Assembly: GCA_021495925.1 (NCBI GenBank)
Contig: JAKEKT010000037.1
Span: forward strand, 1-64,000
Reading direction: 5' to 3'
Origin: Diplodia intermedia
Lineage: Eukaryota > Ascomycota > Dothideomycetes > Botryosphaeriales > Botryosphaeriaceae
DNA: 64,000 nt
The translations under genes were made by a program, and so were the position numbers. Positions 11,845 to 21,045 of this stretch are shown one piece after another (within the stretch, counting starts at the first letter, position 1; each line of letters starts with the position of its first letter). A model generated the notes under the pieces. It did not search any database. It was not told the origin of the DNA and saw nothing but the letters and a program-made list of their open reading frames with translations.

Positions 11845-13677
11845 ATGGTGCACCTCGCCCGCATCCCCACCAACTTCGACACCTCGCGGCCTCTGGTCGA
11901 GGGCCTCGAGGATCTCAAGATCGAGGACTACATCGAGCCTGACACCCTCACCGCCTCCGTCTATGGCTCGCGCTTCGCCGTTGAGGACATCCCCAGGCAT
12001 GAGATGCCGGACCGGGAGATGCCCAAGGAAATTGCCTACCGTGCGCGTCGCGTTGACCCCACGCGCGCTCTCCTCCGCTGACAGCTTCCAGGCCTGATCA
12101 AGGATGATCTCTCCCTCGACGGCACCCCCACTCTCAATCTTGCCTCGTTCGTCACCACCTACATGGAGGAGGAGGCGGAGAAGCTCATGACCGAGTGCTT
12201 TGCCAAGAACTTCATCGATTACGAGGAGTACCCTGTCTCGGCCGACATCCAGAACCGCTGCGTGTCCATGATCGCCCGCATGTTCAACATCCCTGCGCAC
12301 GATGAGAACACCAATGCCATGGGCACCAGCACCATTGGCTCCTCTGAGGCCATTATGCTCGCCGTGCTCGCCATGAAGAAGCGCTGGGCGAACAAGCGCA
12401 AGGCGGAGGGCAAGCCGTTCGACAAGCCCAACATCGTCATGAACTCGGCCGTTCAGGTGTGCTGGGAGAAGGCTGCCCGCTACTTTGACGTCGAGGAGAA
12501 GTACTCGTACTGCACCAAGGACCGCTATGTCATCGACCCCGTCGAGGCCGTCGACCTCTGTGACGAGAACACGATTGGCATCTGCGCCATTCTCGGTACC
12601 ACCTACACGGGCGAGTACGAGGACATCAAGGAGATCAACGACCTGCTGGAGGAGAACGACATGGACGTTCCCATCCACGTGGATGCCGCCAGCGGTGGCT
12701 TCGTCGCCCCCTTCGTCTGCCCTGACCTGGTCTGGGACTTCCGCTTGCCCAAGGTGGTCAGTATCAACGTTTCGGGCCACAAGTATGGCCTCGTTTACCC
12801 CGGCGTTGGTTGGGTCGTCTGGCGTGACCCCGAGTTCCTCCCCAAGGAGCTCATCTTCAACATCAACTACCTTGGTGCTGACCAGGCTTCCTTCACCCTC
12901 AACTTCTCGCGTGGAGCTTCTCAGATCATTGGTCAGTACTACCAGATGATTAGGTTGGGCAAGCGTGGCTACAAGTCCATCATGACGTAAGTTGTCCCAT
13001 CCCGGTGCGCATAAGACCATCCATGCTTGGAGGGTTTCATTGCAATTTTGGGCCTCTCGGTCGGCTTGGACAAATGGGGTCGCAAGATCTGGCAGTAGCC
13101 CCAAACTAGCGACTGAAGCCAAGAATATGGGTGCACGTTACTAATTGAGTATCAGGAATCTCACCCGCACCTCCGACTACCTTGCAGCCAACCTCAAGGC
13201 TCTGGGTTTCATCATCATGTCTCAAACCGGCGGGAAGGGGCTTCCGCTGGTCGCTTGCCGCCTTGATCCTGAGCTGAAGAAGGAGTACGATGAGTTCGCT
13301 GTTGCGCATCAGCTCCGTGAGCGCGGCTGGGTCGTTCCCGCATACACCATGGCACCCCACAGCGAGAAGCTCAAGCTGATGCGTGTGGTTGTTCGCGAGG
13401 ACTTCACGCGCAGCCGCTGCGATGCCCTGATCCAGGACTTCAAGCTGGCTCTTCAGACCTTGGACAAGATGGATGCGAAGAGGATTGAACAGCACAAGGA
13501 GTAAGTCACGGCTACGTCTAAAAAATGGGTCGAGGCAAGAAGACTAATGATACGGGCAGACATGTGAAGCAGCACACGGGCAAGCTGGCCCGCCGCTGGA
13601 CGTTGAACAACGATCACTACATGGACGAGGAGCACTCGCTGCAGGGCAAGTCGGGCAAGACACATGCCGTGTGCTAG
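11845..13677 (+). CDS. gad: glutamate decarboxylase (PLP-dependent)
   Basis: It converts glutamate to GABA and CO2, the first step of the GABA shunt, in the cytosol. Four exons (11845–12040, 12092–12986, 13156–13500, 13560–13677) give 517 residues, normal for fungal GAD. Intron lengths are 51, 169 and 59 bp. The N-terminus (YGSRFAVEDIPRHEMPDREMP) and LNLASFVTTYMEEEAEKLM are family hallmarks. The PLP-binding lysine is Lys296 in SGHKYG, and HVDAASGGF supplies the cofactor-contacting aspartate. The first join is phase 1 and restores AYRLIKDDLSLDG. The last exon gives a basic C-terminal tail; fungal enzymes vary here. The start is the first ATG after a pyrimidine-rich leader (cactATGG). No damage is seen. 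Confidence 0.95.
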
Positions 13678-15292
13678 AGTTCGTCCCCTTGCAGCGAGCG
13701 CGTCTTGCTGAATCAGCGCAACCAATCAGAGTTGGCTTCATGGGAGACATGCAGGTGGATTTGTGTTGGTGGCAAGGTCGGCGGGAATGCCTTTCTTTGA
13801 AATTCCTGGATCCGGCTGGGAGACTATTCATGACTAGACGACATGGGTTATGACAAGCTGACATGAGCACACAAATGAGAATACGATTCACGATAGATGC
13901 CCAATTGGCGATCTCAAGATGCAGATCTGCGGTACAAGTGTGATTGGCGAGCTGGCCAGATCTGAAGTGCTGGCGGCAGTTGGACGGAAGGGGCCGGAGA
14001 ACGCACCGCTCCGCCGGCATCCGGTCGGCAGTTGGGTGGGATACTATCGAGATGGAGTCGGGTGTTGCTGAGCCAAGACTCGGCGGGCAGGGAGAGTCGG
14101 GGACTCGGGGGGCCTCAAGGGGCGGCGCTACGCTGACAGCTCGTAACCGGCGTCTATCTCGTTTTCGCGAACACGAAGGGCGGTCAGCAAACACGCGCTT
14201 TGCTCCTGCGTGCTGCGACGCTGGAAATAGCTGTTCCGTCTGTCAGCCGTCCCCTGCCCGAGAAGCCTTATCTGCGCGTCCCTGCCCGCTGTGCGCGCCC
14301 CGTGCTTCTCTCCACCTTGGACACAGGCAACATCCCAGACGACGACGGAGCCACTTGGCATGACTTGGGCCACAGTCGATTTAAACTTTAGACTTTTCTC
14401 GCATACGAGACAGCCTGCGCCTGCGCCACTGCAACTGCCGGCACTGCCCAGACCATGCCTCTCTTACTCAAGGGTACGTTGGTTTCTGTTTCCCTGCTGC
14501 CTCTGCGGTCGTCGAAGCTGGCGTCCGAATCCCGCCCTGTTGTGGCTTTCGTTCCCCGAGCGTGCCAACCCCACAGCCGCTGCCACGCACCCGCGCTATC
14601 CCCCGCATTCTGTCGAGGACCAGCGCGTTGGTTGGGCGGCAAGAAGAGCGCGCGGTTACATACGCCTGGGACGTAGGGCTGCATGGATCGGCCGGCCTGT
14701 GCCCCGTCCATCTGCCAACCAGAACCCACTCCCCCCTTGCGCTTCTGACGGCTGCACATGCACATGTTCCTGATTCTTTTTCTTTTTCTCGGCTGCTCCC
14801 GTCCTGCTATCAGTGGAAAGGCGCGGCTAGGTTGCGCAATCGAGAGCAAGGCAGCTGACCTGTTTCAAGTGCGTTCGGCAACAAGCGTCCTTTTAATCCC
14901 CCTGTTTCGCAATCATCCGCGCACGCGCCCCCCCGCAACGCGTCACTTACACTTTCCCCAACCAACGCCGCTACCCTCCGCCTTTACGCCGCGTCGCTCT
15001 TCCACGCGTCATCGGGAGCTTCTCCTCAAGCTCCAGCTGCGCTCTTTCCAACACGTCTGCTCCAGATTCATCTGCCCGTTTTGTACCTTTGATTGTCTTC
15101 TTTTCTTCCCAGGTTGCAGCAGAGCTCCAATGTTGCACCCTTGCGCCGCTGCAACGCATCAGCTACAGTCGTCGTCATCGCTTCCTGCGAATTGACTGGG
15201 CGTTTCCCTTCCTTGTTCACGCCATCTTAAACAAAAGCGCACTGTTTTGAAGTCCGGGTCCGGAGCAAATAGAGTAGACTGACACCAAAACC
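13678..15292. other. gene-free stretch between GAD and the GT34-like gene
   Basis: No coding frame in this interval has a recognisable product or consistent splice structure. The last 400 bases before 15293 are C/T-rich, which suits a long fungal 5' leader for the next gene. The remainder is probably GAD 3' untranslated sequence and promoter DNA. No repeats or RNA genes were recognised. Confidence 0.5.
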
Positions 15293-16942
15293 ATGCCTTT
15301 GCTGTTCCCTCAGACCCGCGCCCTCCTCCTCGGCGCCATCGCCGTTTTCATCCTATTCGCATTCTTCCTGACCGACGCCTTCGGTCCCTCGCACACCCAT
15401 TCGCCTAGAGATTACCTCGCGCAGCAGCAGCAACAACAGTCGTCCTCCCAATGGCACAGCACGGCCTCGAAGAGTCGATGGCGCGAGCTGACCGACCCGT
15501 GGGCCGGCAGAAAAGACCCGACCAAGATCCTGCTGGCGAGCGTGCTGTACGACGACCAGCAGGAATCCAACGAGCTGCTGGAGCGCGCGCTGCTGACGCA
15601 CGAGAAGCACGCCGAGAGGTGGGGCTACGCGACGGCGGTGCTGAGGAAGAAGCTGGTGGACGGGTGGTGGGGCAAGTGGGGGTGGCTGCAGGCGCTGGTG
15701 ACGATGGAGTTGAACAAGGACGCCGAGGACGCTGCTGAATGGATAATGTGGGTGTTCCTGCCGCAACGACCAGCCGCACCCTTGCAATCGACGACCCCCC
15801 CGCGAAGACTAACAATCCCACCCACCCCCAGGTTCCTCTCCCCCACCGCCGTCCTCTCCGACCCCACCATCCCGCTCTCCCTCTTCCTGCCGCCCACGAG
15901 CCTCACCACCAACCTCACCAGCGCGCGCACGCCGGGCGCCCTGGCCCGCCCCGTCGCCCTCAACGACATCCACTTCCTCGGCGCCTACGACGCCGCCTCG
16001 CCCGCCACCGCCAACCCGGACTTCCCCGCCGTCTGCGCCGCCGCCTTCTTCCTGCGCGTGCACCCGTGGACCGCGGCCTTCCTGCAGCACCTGCTCGCCG
16101 CCCCGCTGCTGCTCAACCCGAACCCGAACCCCAGCTCCAACGACGTCGTCGACGAGGACTTTGCCCTCGCCAAGACGCTGGCCGACGTCAGCGCCTTCGG
16201 CGTCGGCGTCGGCGACGCGTACGACCCCGCGGGCTTCGCGCACGTCGTCTTGCAACCCGAGCGTTGGTACGCGTGGTCCGGCGCCGCGGCCGGGGTGGCG
16301 GGGGGCAGCAGCAGCGGCGGGGACGACGGGTGGTGGTTGCGCGCGGCGGAGCACTTCCCCGCGAGCCTGGGCGGGCGGCGGTGGAAGGGGTTGGACGACG
16401 CCGTGGCCGGGGTGGAGAAGGGGCGGATGGATCGGGCGTATCCGTTCGGGGTGGCCGAGGACCGCAAGGTCGAGGCGCGGAGGGGGAAAGGGTGGTCGTC
16501 GGCGTCGTCGTTTTTCTTCTCGTCGTCGTCGTCATCGTCGTCGAGTGGGACTGACGACGACGTCGTCCAGGTCGTCCCCACGGCCCTCGTCACGGCGCGC
16601 ACCGCGTCCGCCGCCAACAACTACACCCGCCCCGACCCGAACGTGGACGGCGCGGGCCCGGCCGAGGCGTGGGATTTCTGGGAGGGCATCGCGCGCGCGC
16701 GCGCGGTCCTGCGGGAGGCCGAGGAGGTGCACGAGCGGTGGGCCGGCGGCGCGGACGACAGGGACTCGGCCGGCCGCGACGAGGACGACCTGGCCAGCCA
16801 GACGCTGGCAGAGGGCGTCGCGAGGCTCAAGGCGGCGGTGAGCTGGGGCGCCGGCAGGAAGGCCGTCATGAGGGAGGCGGTGGATGCGGTGAGGGCGTCG
16901 ATGTATGGCAGGGGGAGGACGGAGGAGGATGGGTCTGTTTGA
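15293..16942 (+). CDS. GT34 (GMA12/MNN10)-like type II membrane protein lacking the DXD motif
   Basis: Two exons, 15293–15747 and 15832–16942, give 521 residues. The 84-bp intron has a CTAAC branch site near 15809 and a polypyrimidine-like end. Its length is a multiple of three and it has no stop, so an unspliced reading is also open. Residues 8–28 form a single N-terminal membrane anchor, as in Golgi glycosyltransferases, followed by a glutamine run. The block ERALLTHEKHAERWGYATAV and the Trp-rich segment after it match fungal GT34 proteins, as does HPWTAAFLQHLL later. At the site where active relatives have W-x-D-x-D, this protein reads WIMFLSPTAVLSDP, so the metal-binding Asp pair is absent. 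A serine run from a TCG/TCA microsatellite lies near 16500. It may be an inactive or repurposed paralogue. Confidence 0.7.
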   Translation: MPLLFPQTRALLLGAIAVFILFAFFLTDAFGPSHTHSPRDYLAQQQQQQSSSQWHSTASKSRWRELTDPWAGRKDPTKILLASVLYDDQQESNELLERALLTHEKHAERWGYATAVLRKKLVDGWWGKWGWLQALVTMELNKDAEDAAEWIMWVFLPQRPAAPLQSTTPPRRLTIPPTPRFLSPTAVLSDPTIPLSLFLPPTSLTTNLTSARTPGALARPVALNDIHFLGAYDAASPATANPDFPAVCAAAFFLRVHPWTAAFLQHLLAAPLLLNPNPNPSSNDVVDEDFALAKTLADVSAFGVGVGDAYDPAGFAHVVLQPERWYAWSGAAAGVAGGSSSGGDDGWWLRAAEHFPASLGGRRWKGLDDAVAGVEKGRMDRAYPFGVAEDRKVEARRGKGWSSASSFFFSSSSSSSSSGTDDDVVQVVPTALVTARTASAANNYTRPDPNVDGAGPAEAWDFWEGIARARAVLREAEEVHERWAGGADDRDSAGRDEDDLASQTLAEGVARLKAAVSWGAGRKAVMREAVDAVRASMYGRGRTEEDGSV

Positions 16943-17420
16943 TGTCCGGGGGTTTCTTCGTGCGATGTAAGGTGGGGGAGATGCGCATTGTAAATCCCTT
17001 TGTGGCTCTTGCTTAGAACATGGGTGGCGATCTGCGGGTAGACACGGGGAATAGGCGTTTGATGACTATTTTCTTGAAAGGTGTTTTTGGCGATGCACCT
17101 GGCGTGAGCACTGCTTGAATGATTGAGCTGGACAAGCTTCGCGAGCCGGAAAGTGGTCTTTTACGATAACAACCAGCGTAATAGAATCCGTCGAAGAGGC
17201 CTGGGGAACGGCTATGGATGAGTTGATGCAAGCTAAAGATCTCTTTCAGTGGGCAGCCGTCATTGAATTCATGAAGGAGAATGGAGAACGGATATACCTC
17301 CGTAATCTGGAATCTCTTCGAGAGGTCGCCGGTCAAAGTTAAACTGACAGACGCTAGCGAAAGGCACGCTTTGCCGTGTCCTCTTGATGAGAGTTGTATG
17401 CGCTTAAAAGTTACTGATCC
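16943..17420. other. gene-free spacer with no recognisable content
   Basis: The start is probably the 3' untranslated region of the GT34-like gene. A 107-codon minus-strand frame at 17013–17336 has no recognisable motif, and I treat it as chance or as decayed sequence belonging to the neighbouring relic. Confidence 0.45.
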
Positions 17421-17816
17421 TCACTGCCAATAAGAGACCATCAAGGTCTGCGACAACTTGTCCGACGAAAGACCCGCGGGGAGGAAGAGGTGCAGTACTA
17501 TCGTCAAGTACTCTCGTATGCAGCGAAACGCAATAGCTGCATACTTCTCCCCGAGGGTCACGGCTAAAGACAATGCCAACTTCTCCACGGCCTTCTTCCT
17601 CTCCTCCAGACTGGCTGTCTTGAACATATCCCCGTACGTGTACAGCAACTTCCAGCGGCCAATCTCGACCAGCACTGCGCCGAGGCTATAGATGTCGTGC
17701 TCGGCTCTGAACGGGACTGCGGACTGTCCACTTTGCTCCTCGGCGCGCGTACGCTCGGGATGCTGATATATTGCGTTTTTCCCCCCAGCTTTCTCCCGCC
17801 TCGTCTCCGGTCTAAC
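17421..17816 (-). pseudogene. C-terminal relic of a protein-kinase-like gene
   Basis: On the minus strand an open frame from about 17816 to the TAA at 17421 reads IYQHPER near 17760 and then AEHDIYSLGAVLVEIGRW near 17690. This is the C-lobe arrangement of fungal kinase-like proteins, in which HDIYSLG stands at the place of the DVWSFG motif. The N-lobe, the catalytic HRD loop and the DFG motif are not found upstream; instead, a divergent gene begins at 17863. The piece therefore looks like the 3' end of a gene whose front is missing. Kinase-like modules of this kind occur in fungal heterokaryon-incompatibility and NLR-like proteins. A real but very short gene is possible and less likely. Confidence 0.55.
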
Positions 17817-17862
17817 TCACGAACTGAAACACTGCTCTGTACCGCAATAATTACAGACAGCC

Positions 17863-19025
17863 ATGTTTGAGGAAACGAAAAGCTTGATCTCTCGTGATGC
17901 CGAGGACGGTATGCACGGTCACGAAAAATTCATCGCAGACTGCTACGCCGTGAGCTTCGGGGTGGAGCCGGACTCCAGGGCGGCACTTTTTTGGTACAAA
18001 GAAGCTGCATTTCACGGTAACAACGATGCCGTCCAAGAGTATTTGCAAATCGTAGATCACGAATCCGCCGTACTCGATCCCGGGGTTGACGGATATTGCG
18101 ATTGTCTCTCAAGAGCACTTCTGAGCAGCTTTGGGCCCTCGCCTCCTCAAGACTCCTCAAAGGCCCTTGCCACCAGCCTGGGGACCCTGCAGCATCTACT
18201 GTGCACGAATCCGCCAATGTCAATTTTCCCATTGAGGTATATGTGGGACGTAGTCATTAAGAAGCGGCCTTGGAGAAATGAGGAAGAAGTCGGTTTCGAG
18301 AGTCCGAAGGGATACATGGATGCTTATTCTGCAATACTGTCTGATGATGCGGCTATATGGCTATATTGCGAGATATCATGATAGAGAACCCGCATCTGGC
18401 CGGTCAACAAGACCGTCCGCCGAGCTTTGTTCTCGTTGCCGCCCAGGCCGGTCGAGCCGGAATGGTTCGGCTCCTTATCGAAGATTTCGGATCGGATCCC
18501 AAGGCAAGGGATGGCAACGGAACGACTGCTCTGACATATGCGGTCCAGGCGGGGCACACGGCTACCGCCCGGATCCTTGCCGCCGTGGATAAGACAGCCG
18601 GGCTGCCTCCGGACTTCGCTGCCGTGGAGGACGCCCACCGCGGGCCCGGAGGTAAGTGGTTGCAGCGCAGTATCATTCGTTAGTTCACTTGTTGGAAGTC
18701 TGCAGACCTTACCAAGTTCATGTGCGAAAAATGGTTTGGCAGCGAGAAGAACAGCAGTGTCGCAAAGCTGCAAGACCCGTACCAACGCGCTTCGTTCATG
18801 TCCCTGTCTACGTCGATTCTCACCCATAGCTGGTCCGTCTTCTGCATGCTCCTCAGTCCGGGAATAGATGCCGACATGACACCCTTTGCGGAAACCGGGT
18901 CGGCGCAAGTAACGTTCGCAGCTCCTTTGGCGGCAGCTACCATGTATGTACATACGTACAACGCACCAATGCTGGCCGCATTACTTGCCTTCGGTGCACC
19001 TACCGAGATGAAAGTACCAGCTTAA
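17863..19025 (+). pseudogene. Sel1-like/ankyrin-repeat protein gene, frameshifted
   Basis: The first open part (17863–18381) contains a Sel1-like unit (DCYAVSFGVEPDSRAALFWY, then EAAFHGN). A second part in another frame (about 18357–18651) contains ankyrin-type units (FVLVAAQAGRAGMVRLLIED and GTTALTYAVQAGHTATARIL). The two frames would be one if one copy of an 8-bp tandem duplication at 18351–18366 were absent. A 54-bp intron (18652–18705, GTAAGT…CAG, phase 1) then joins a third part ending at 19025, with a final ANK-like unit (APMLAALLAFGAP). In this copy the frame is broken and translation would stop at 18381, giving 172 residues. The ATG at 17863 may itself be internal, because a possible acceptor (TTACAG) lies just upstream. 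Confidence 0.6.
18351..18366 (+). repeat. perfect 8-bp tandem duplication (GGCTATAT)2
   Basis: The sequence GGCTATAT occurs twice head to tail in the coding region of the ankyrin-type gene. Eight is not a multiple of three, so the duplication shifts the frame. With only one copy the frame continues D-D-A-A-I-L-R-D into the ankyrin repeats. The perfect identity suggests a recent replication-slippage event or an excision footprint. Confidence 0.85.
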
Positions 19026-19240
19026 CGCCCCACAAACGTCCATCTGGGAGGAAAGAAACATGAAGAGGTTGTTTGGCATGGATGGGAATAGGGTTTGTGT
19101 TGACGCGCTTTGGATGGACCCCTGCGGGCTGCGAAAAAGGATGAGATAAAAGCTAGCTCCATCAGATAGCGAGACCCGTGCACGTTCAGCAAAAGAGTAA
19201 GAAAGAGATAAAGTGGACAGAGGCCAAAAGAAATTGCAAA

Positions 19241-19359
19241 ACGTACAACAGCCGGGATTCCCCAATGGTCACCCACTTGAGTACTAATCGGCCGGTTCGC
19301 AGCTTAAGTACGGCTGAGCGGACGGGAAGCCCTGTATTCTGCGACCTATGGTCGTACGT
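19241..19359 (-). rRNA. 5S ribosomal RNA
   Basis: A 119-nt sequence on the minus strand matches fungal 5S rRNA along its whole length. Its two ends, ACGTACGAC and GTTGTACGT, pair as the 5S helix I. Conserved internal blocks such as CAGGGCTTCCCGTCCGCTCA and GCCGATTAGTACTCAAGTGG are present, and the end is followed by a TTTT run suitable for RNA polymerase III termination. The gene stands alone and is not in an rDNA unit, which is the dispersed arrangement known from Neurospora and other filamentous ascomycetes. A second, mutated copy lies in the opposite orientation at 33923–34041. Confidence 0.92.
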
Positions 19360-19997
19360 GGAAGGGACAGTTAATAATTAAGTATATAACTGCAAATGAA
19401 CTGGCTGTTGACTGCGTGTCGGCTGGAATGCTGCTTTCTCGATAAGAATTTTGCGACCCTGCTTTGCTCTAGAAGCGCAATTCTGAAGAGAAATTGAAGG
19501 CCTTTAGCCAGAACTTTCAGCAATGATTTAAGCTTCAAAATAAAACTGCTTCATGGGCGACTCGATCCATAAGTGACAAATATAGAGAAAATCCTTAGGG
19601 CTTCGCATCGAAGTACAAACCTTCTACCGCATAGCTTTATAGAAGTTCACGAGAGTCGTCTGGCACTCCAGCCTCTACACTGCTCGATGCCTTCTGCCTA
19701 TGGCGCATATGGAAATGGAAAGGAAACTCAGACCGCGGGCTCAGAGTTGATCTAGACGAGAACGAGCTGGGCGTATTCATAAACCGTAGGGTGCGGTAAT
19801 ACCGGTATTGCTGTTACCGCGGTAATTACCGGCATTGCCAGCCTGCCGCAATAGCTTTGTAAGCTTCGCGGTAGGCTAGTGTCACCCACAATAGCCTCGT
19901 GCCCACCTCCAAAATTCATGGTGTTCCGTGCCGCAAACGCATGGTGTTGAGTCCTGCTGTACCCCCAACATCTCATTCCCAGTTCTTTCAAGGCAAG
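19360..19997. other. non-coding spacer between the 5S gene and the BED-finger fragment
   Basis: The left part, just upstream of the 5S gene, is AT-rich. No open frame has a recognisable product. The right part holds the cluster of palindromes listed separately at 19798–19830, which may be one end of a decayed DNA transposon. Confidence 0.5.
19798..19830. repeat. three overlapping or adjacent palindromes (possible hAT-type terminal sequence)
   Basis: AATACCGGTATT (19798–19809), TACCGCGGTA (19815–19824) and GGTAATTACC (19821–19830) are each perfect palindromes, and the last two overlap by four bases. Alternating GGTAAT/ATTACC words like these are common near the ends of hAT elements. The fragment of a BED-finger transposase begins about 170 bp downstream. 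I did not find the partner inverted repeat, so the link is an inference. Confidence 0.4.
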
Positions 19998-20474
19998 ATG
20001 CCAACTCCTAAGGCCCAGAACGTGTGGATCGTGCGCCAATATGAGATCCTGAGCCCCGAACAGATGGGTCGCGAGCACGAGACTGCTCGATGCTTGCACT
20101 GTCGCAGTTATGAGAGAATCGCGACGGAGATCAGCGAGTTAAAGGCCCACCTGCTTAACCGCTGCCCTCCCTACCAGCGCAAGCTTGAAGCGGGAGAGCT
20201 GTCGCAAGAAGATTGTCCCCCAGAACTCAGGCAGGCTCAACCGCCTGTTGCTCGGCTCTCTGAGACGGAGGAGGAGCGACTGCATCGGCTTGCCGCCTTG
20301 GCTATCGCCGAGATAGGCGAATCGTTCAGCCTGTTCGAACATCCTGCGATGAAGGCCTACCTGCAAGCCCTGAACCCCGCCCACCAGCCACCGGACCGTC
20401 ATACCATAAAGGCCTCTGCAAACTCTGGAAGCGCGCAATCACTCGACCCTGACTCAACCACTGAATCATCGTAA
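19998..20474 (+). mobile_element. truncated hAT-type transposase: N-terminal BED zinc finger
   Basis: A 159-residue open frame starts at the ATG at 19998; the frame is open upstream from 19899 as well. It has a BED-type finger, CLHC followed by HLLNRC, and a helical segment (SETEEERLHRLAALAIAEIG, then SLFEHPAMKAYLQAL) that is the usual N-terminal half of fungal hAT transposases. The frame ends where the transposase would continue into the RNase-H-like catalytic core and dimerisation domain, and neither is found downstream. It is therefore either a dead fragment or a short stand-alone DNA-binding protein. The intact finger and absence of stops favour recent truncation or some selection, but no expression evidence is available. 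Confidence 0.6.
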
Positions 20475-21045
20475 TGTGGACTTTACGAGTATAAGCGTCC
20501 GGAATTTGCCCAAGTACACAGTCATCAGGAGGCCTCGTTGGCGCCCTCGTCCCGGCTACGACAATGTGCCCAAGAACAACCACCTGCTTTTGTCACCAGG
20601 ACCCGGGATCAAGATTGCCAGGGCCACAACGACAGCACAGAAGCGGCATCTCGATGTACTGGACTATTACTGGGCAGGGGGAGAAAAAGGATGGAAAACG
20701 GGCAAATTTGGACTTGCCTCGTGCTCTCAAGACAGCTGGTCGACACTGTCTGTGGCGGAATATATCTGTTGATATGGCGGAACCTCATGGCACCTCACAA
20801 CAACAACAACAACAATCAGCCTCCAATCATCCTAGCCTACCTACGCCTACTTGCCTTTTTCTCTCCCTGTCTCCGTCTTCCTCATCTCTTCGCCCAAATG
20901 ACAAATAGTCGAGCAATGTTGTAACCTTTTGCAGCTCAAGCATCTCACGCACATCCCCCGCACTGAACAACCTCCCATCCTCACCCTTCCATCTCCCTCC
21001 CCGTTTCAAACAACACACGATCAGACCCACCAACCCCCCACCCAT
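20475..21045. other. spacer with an (ACA)n microsatellite and a C/T-rich tract
   Basis: No gene is supported here. An ACA trinucleotide run lies near 20797–20815. From about 20820 to 21045 the plus strand is strongly C/T-rich, which is purine-rich on the minus strand downstream of the DUF3632 stop. This tract accounts for several spurious long open frames. Confidence 0.5.

Noticed and set aside
11833..13122. 429-codon open frame on the minus strand.
   Set aside because: It is the antisense shadow of the GC-rich glutamate decarboxylase exons, which have unmistakable PLP-enzyme motifs on the plus strand.
3149..17000. Secondary-metabolite or GABA-catabolic gene cluster around the Zn2Cys6 factor.
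   Set aside because: Neighbours are a purine salvage enzyme, glutamate decarboxylase and a glycosyltransferase-like protein. There is no backbone synthase, P450, transporter or GABA transaminase, so no cluster can be supported.
18652..18705. The second frame change in the ankyrin-type gene treated as a further frameshift.
   Set aside because: A normal 54-bp intron with a GTAAGT donor and CAG acceptor explains the junction in phase.
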